From NCBI GenBank assembly GCA_018654605.1, contig JABILG010000019.1, forward strand, positions 1 to 64,000: a DNA stretch of 64,000 bases. The letters are read 5' to 3'. This DNA is from a bacterium (lineage in GTDB: Bacteria; Desulfobacterota_D; UBA1144). Positions 63,621-64,000 of this stretch are shown in pieces. The notes beneath the pieces are model-generated. The model saw only the letters and a program-made list of their open reading frames with translations, ran no database searches and was not told the origin of the DNA. A program made the position numbers and the translations under genes. Each line of letters opens with the position of its first letter. Within the stretch, counting starts at the first letter, position 1.

Positions 63621-64000
63621 ATGAAAGAAACTCCTCTTTTTGAAATTCATAGGAAAATGAATGCCAAATTTGTCGATTTTAATGGATGGAATATGCCAGT
63701 TTGGTTTAAAGACCTAAGACAAGAGCATCTACATGTAAGAAATAGCATAGGTATTTTTGATGTTAGCCACATGGGAGAAATAGAACTGGAGGGGGCTGAT
63801 GCTGAGGAGTTTGTTAATTATACTTTTACAAATACAATCTCAGATCTAAAAAATGGACAAGCTCGTTACGGATTTTTCTGTAATAATGAAGGCGGGGTTA
63901 TAGATGATGTAATAATATACAAATTAAATAATGACAGATTTTTTATATGCGTAAATGCCGGTAATATTGAGAATGTTTTCAACTGGCTTAGCTCTAACTC
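63621..64000 (+). CDS. gcvT: Glycine cleavage system T protein (aminomethyltransferase), 5' part
   Basis: Open from ATG 63621 to the window end, 126 residues. KETPLFEIHRKMNAKFVDFNGWNMPVWF, QEHLHVRNSIGIFDVSHMGEIELEG, GQARYGFFCNNEGGVIDDVIIYKL and FFICVNAGNIEN are the N-terminal GcvT pattern. It moves a methylene group from the lipoyl H protein to tetrahydrofolate. A nearby ATG at 63615 reads Met-Glu-stop, so 63621 is the start. Confidence 0.93.
   Translation, partial: MKETPLFEIHRKMNAKFVDFNGWNMPVWFKDLRQEHLHVRNSIGIFDVSHMGEIELEGADAEEFVNYTFTNTISDLKNGQARYGFFCNNEGGVIDDVIIYKLNNDRFFICVNAGNIENVFNWLSSN

Noticed and set aside
1-64000. Mobile elements, prophage, CRISPR or restriction systems
   Set aside because: No transposase, integrase, phage or repeat-spacer pattern was seen; genes are housekeeping or metabolic.

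Overview
The window is a gene-dense, AT-rich stretch of a bacterial chromosome: about 57 protein genes, two tRNAs and almost no free space. It holds no mobile element, prophage or CRISPR array that I can see. The overlapping genes, very short gaps and AT richness suggest a streamlined, possibly marine, free-living bacterium. The phylum cannot be fixed from these genes. F420 genes (npdG, cofC), a thiolase plus DUF35 pair, an EtfD/Hdr-like electron-transfer protein, KorAB and a mycobacterial-type thiosulfate sulfurtransferase point towards Actinobacteria-like or deep proteobacteria-like lineages (SAR324 or Dadabacteria type). GlnD, the TatC context and an apparent SAM-II riboswitch would fit proteobacteria better.

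Layout. 1-8.5 kb (minus strand): acyl and lipid-type catabolism (acetoacetate-decarboxylase-like protein, thiolase with DUF35 partner, nitroreductase, sirtuin, pabB/pabC, EtfD-like ETF:quinone oxidoreductase). 8.6-17.2 kb (minus): prmC-murA-hisG, then dnaA and dnaN continuing into pheA-hisC-tyrA. A bipartite replication-origin candidate flanks dnaA: three perfect DnaA boxes upstream of it, and a DnaA-box/TAG-trio/AT-tract unwinding element between dnaA and dnaN. 17.2-24 kb: yggS-proC-yggT-yggU, npdG, groES, cofC, exoA, dnaB, a queuosine-precursor transporter and a CAT-anticodon tRNA. 24-33.5 kb (minus): cobalamin adenosyltransferase, glnD, nadB, then korA, korB, nadC, nadA. 33.5-46.6 kb: midA, dapL, leuS, a degenerate uracil-DNA-glycosylase-like gene, a DUF255 protein, mnmG, a C26 amidotransferase, uvrA and a small acidic membrane protein.

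46.6-49.7 kb holds the most interesting locus. A sulfurtransferase, SufU/IscU scaffold and large nitroreductase-fold protein lie behind a 345-base leader. That leader contains a consensus-like promoter, a SAM-II-like riboswitch starting at the predicted transcript start, and then a 29-codon ORF with two runs of three cysteine codons. This looks like a composite SAM- and cysteine-sensing leader.

49.7-64 kb: acyl-CoA ligase and mesaconyl-CoA-hydratase-like MaoC protein, tatC, serA-hisZ-purA, phoH, a cation exchanger, purC, tRNA-Val, and thrS-infC-rpmI-rplT followed by the start of gcvT. infC appears to start at a rare AUA codon overlapping the thrS stop. The short HisG plus HisZ make a coherent split ATP phosphoribosyltransferase. 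Nearly every convergent gene pair ends within 4 bases of its neighbour or overlaps it.
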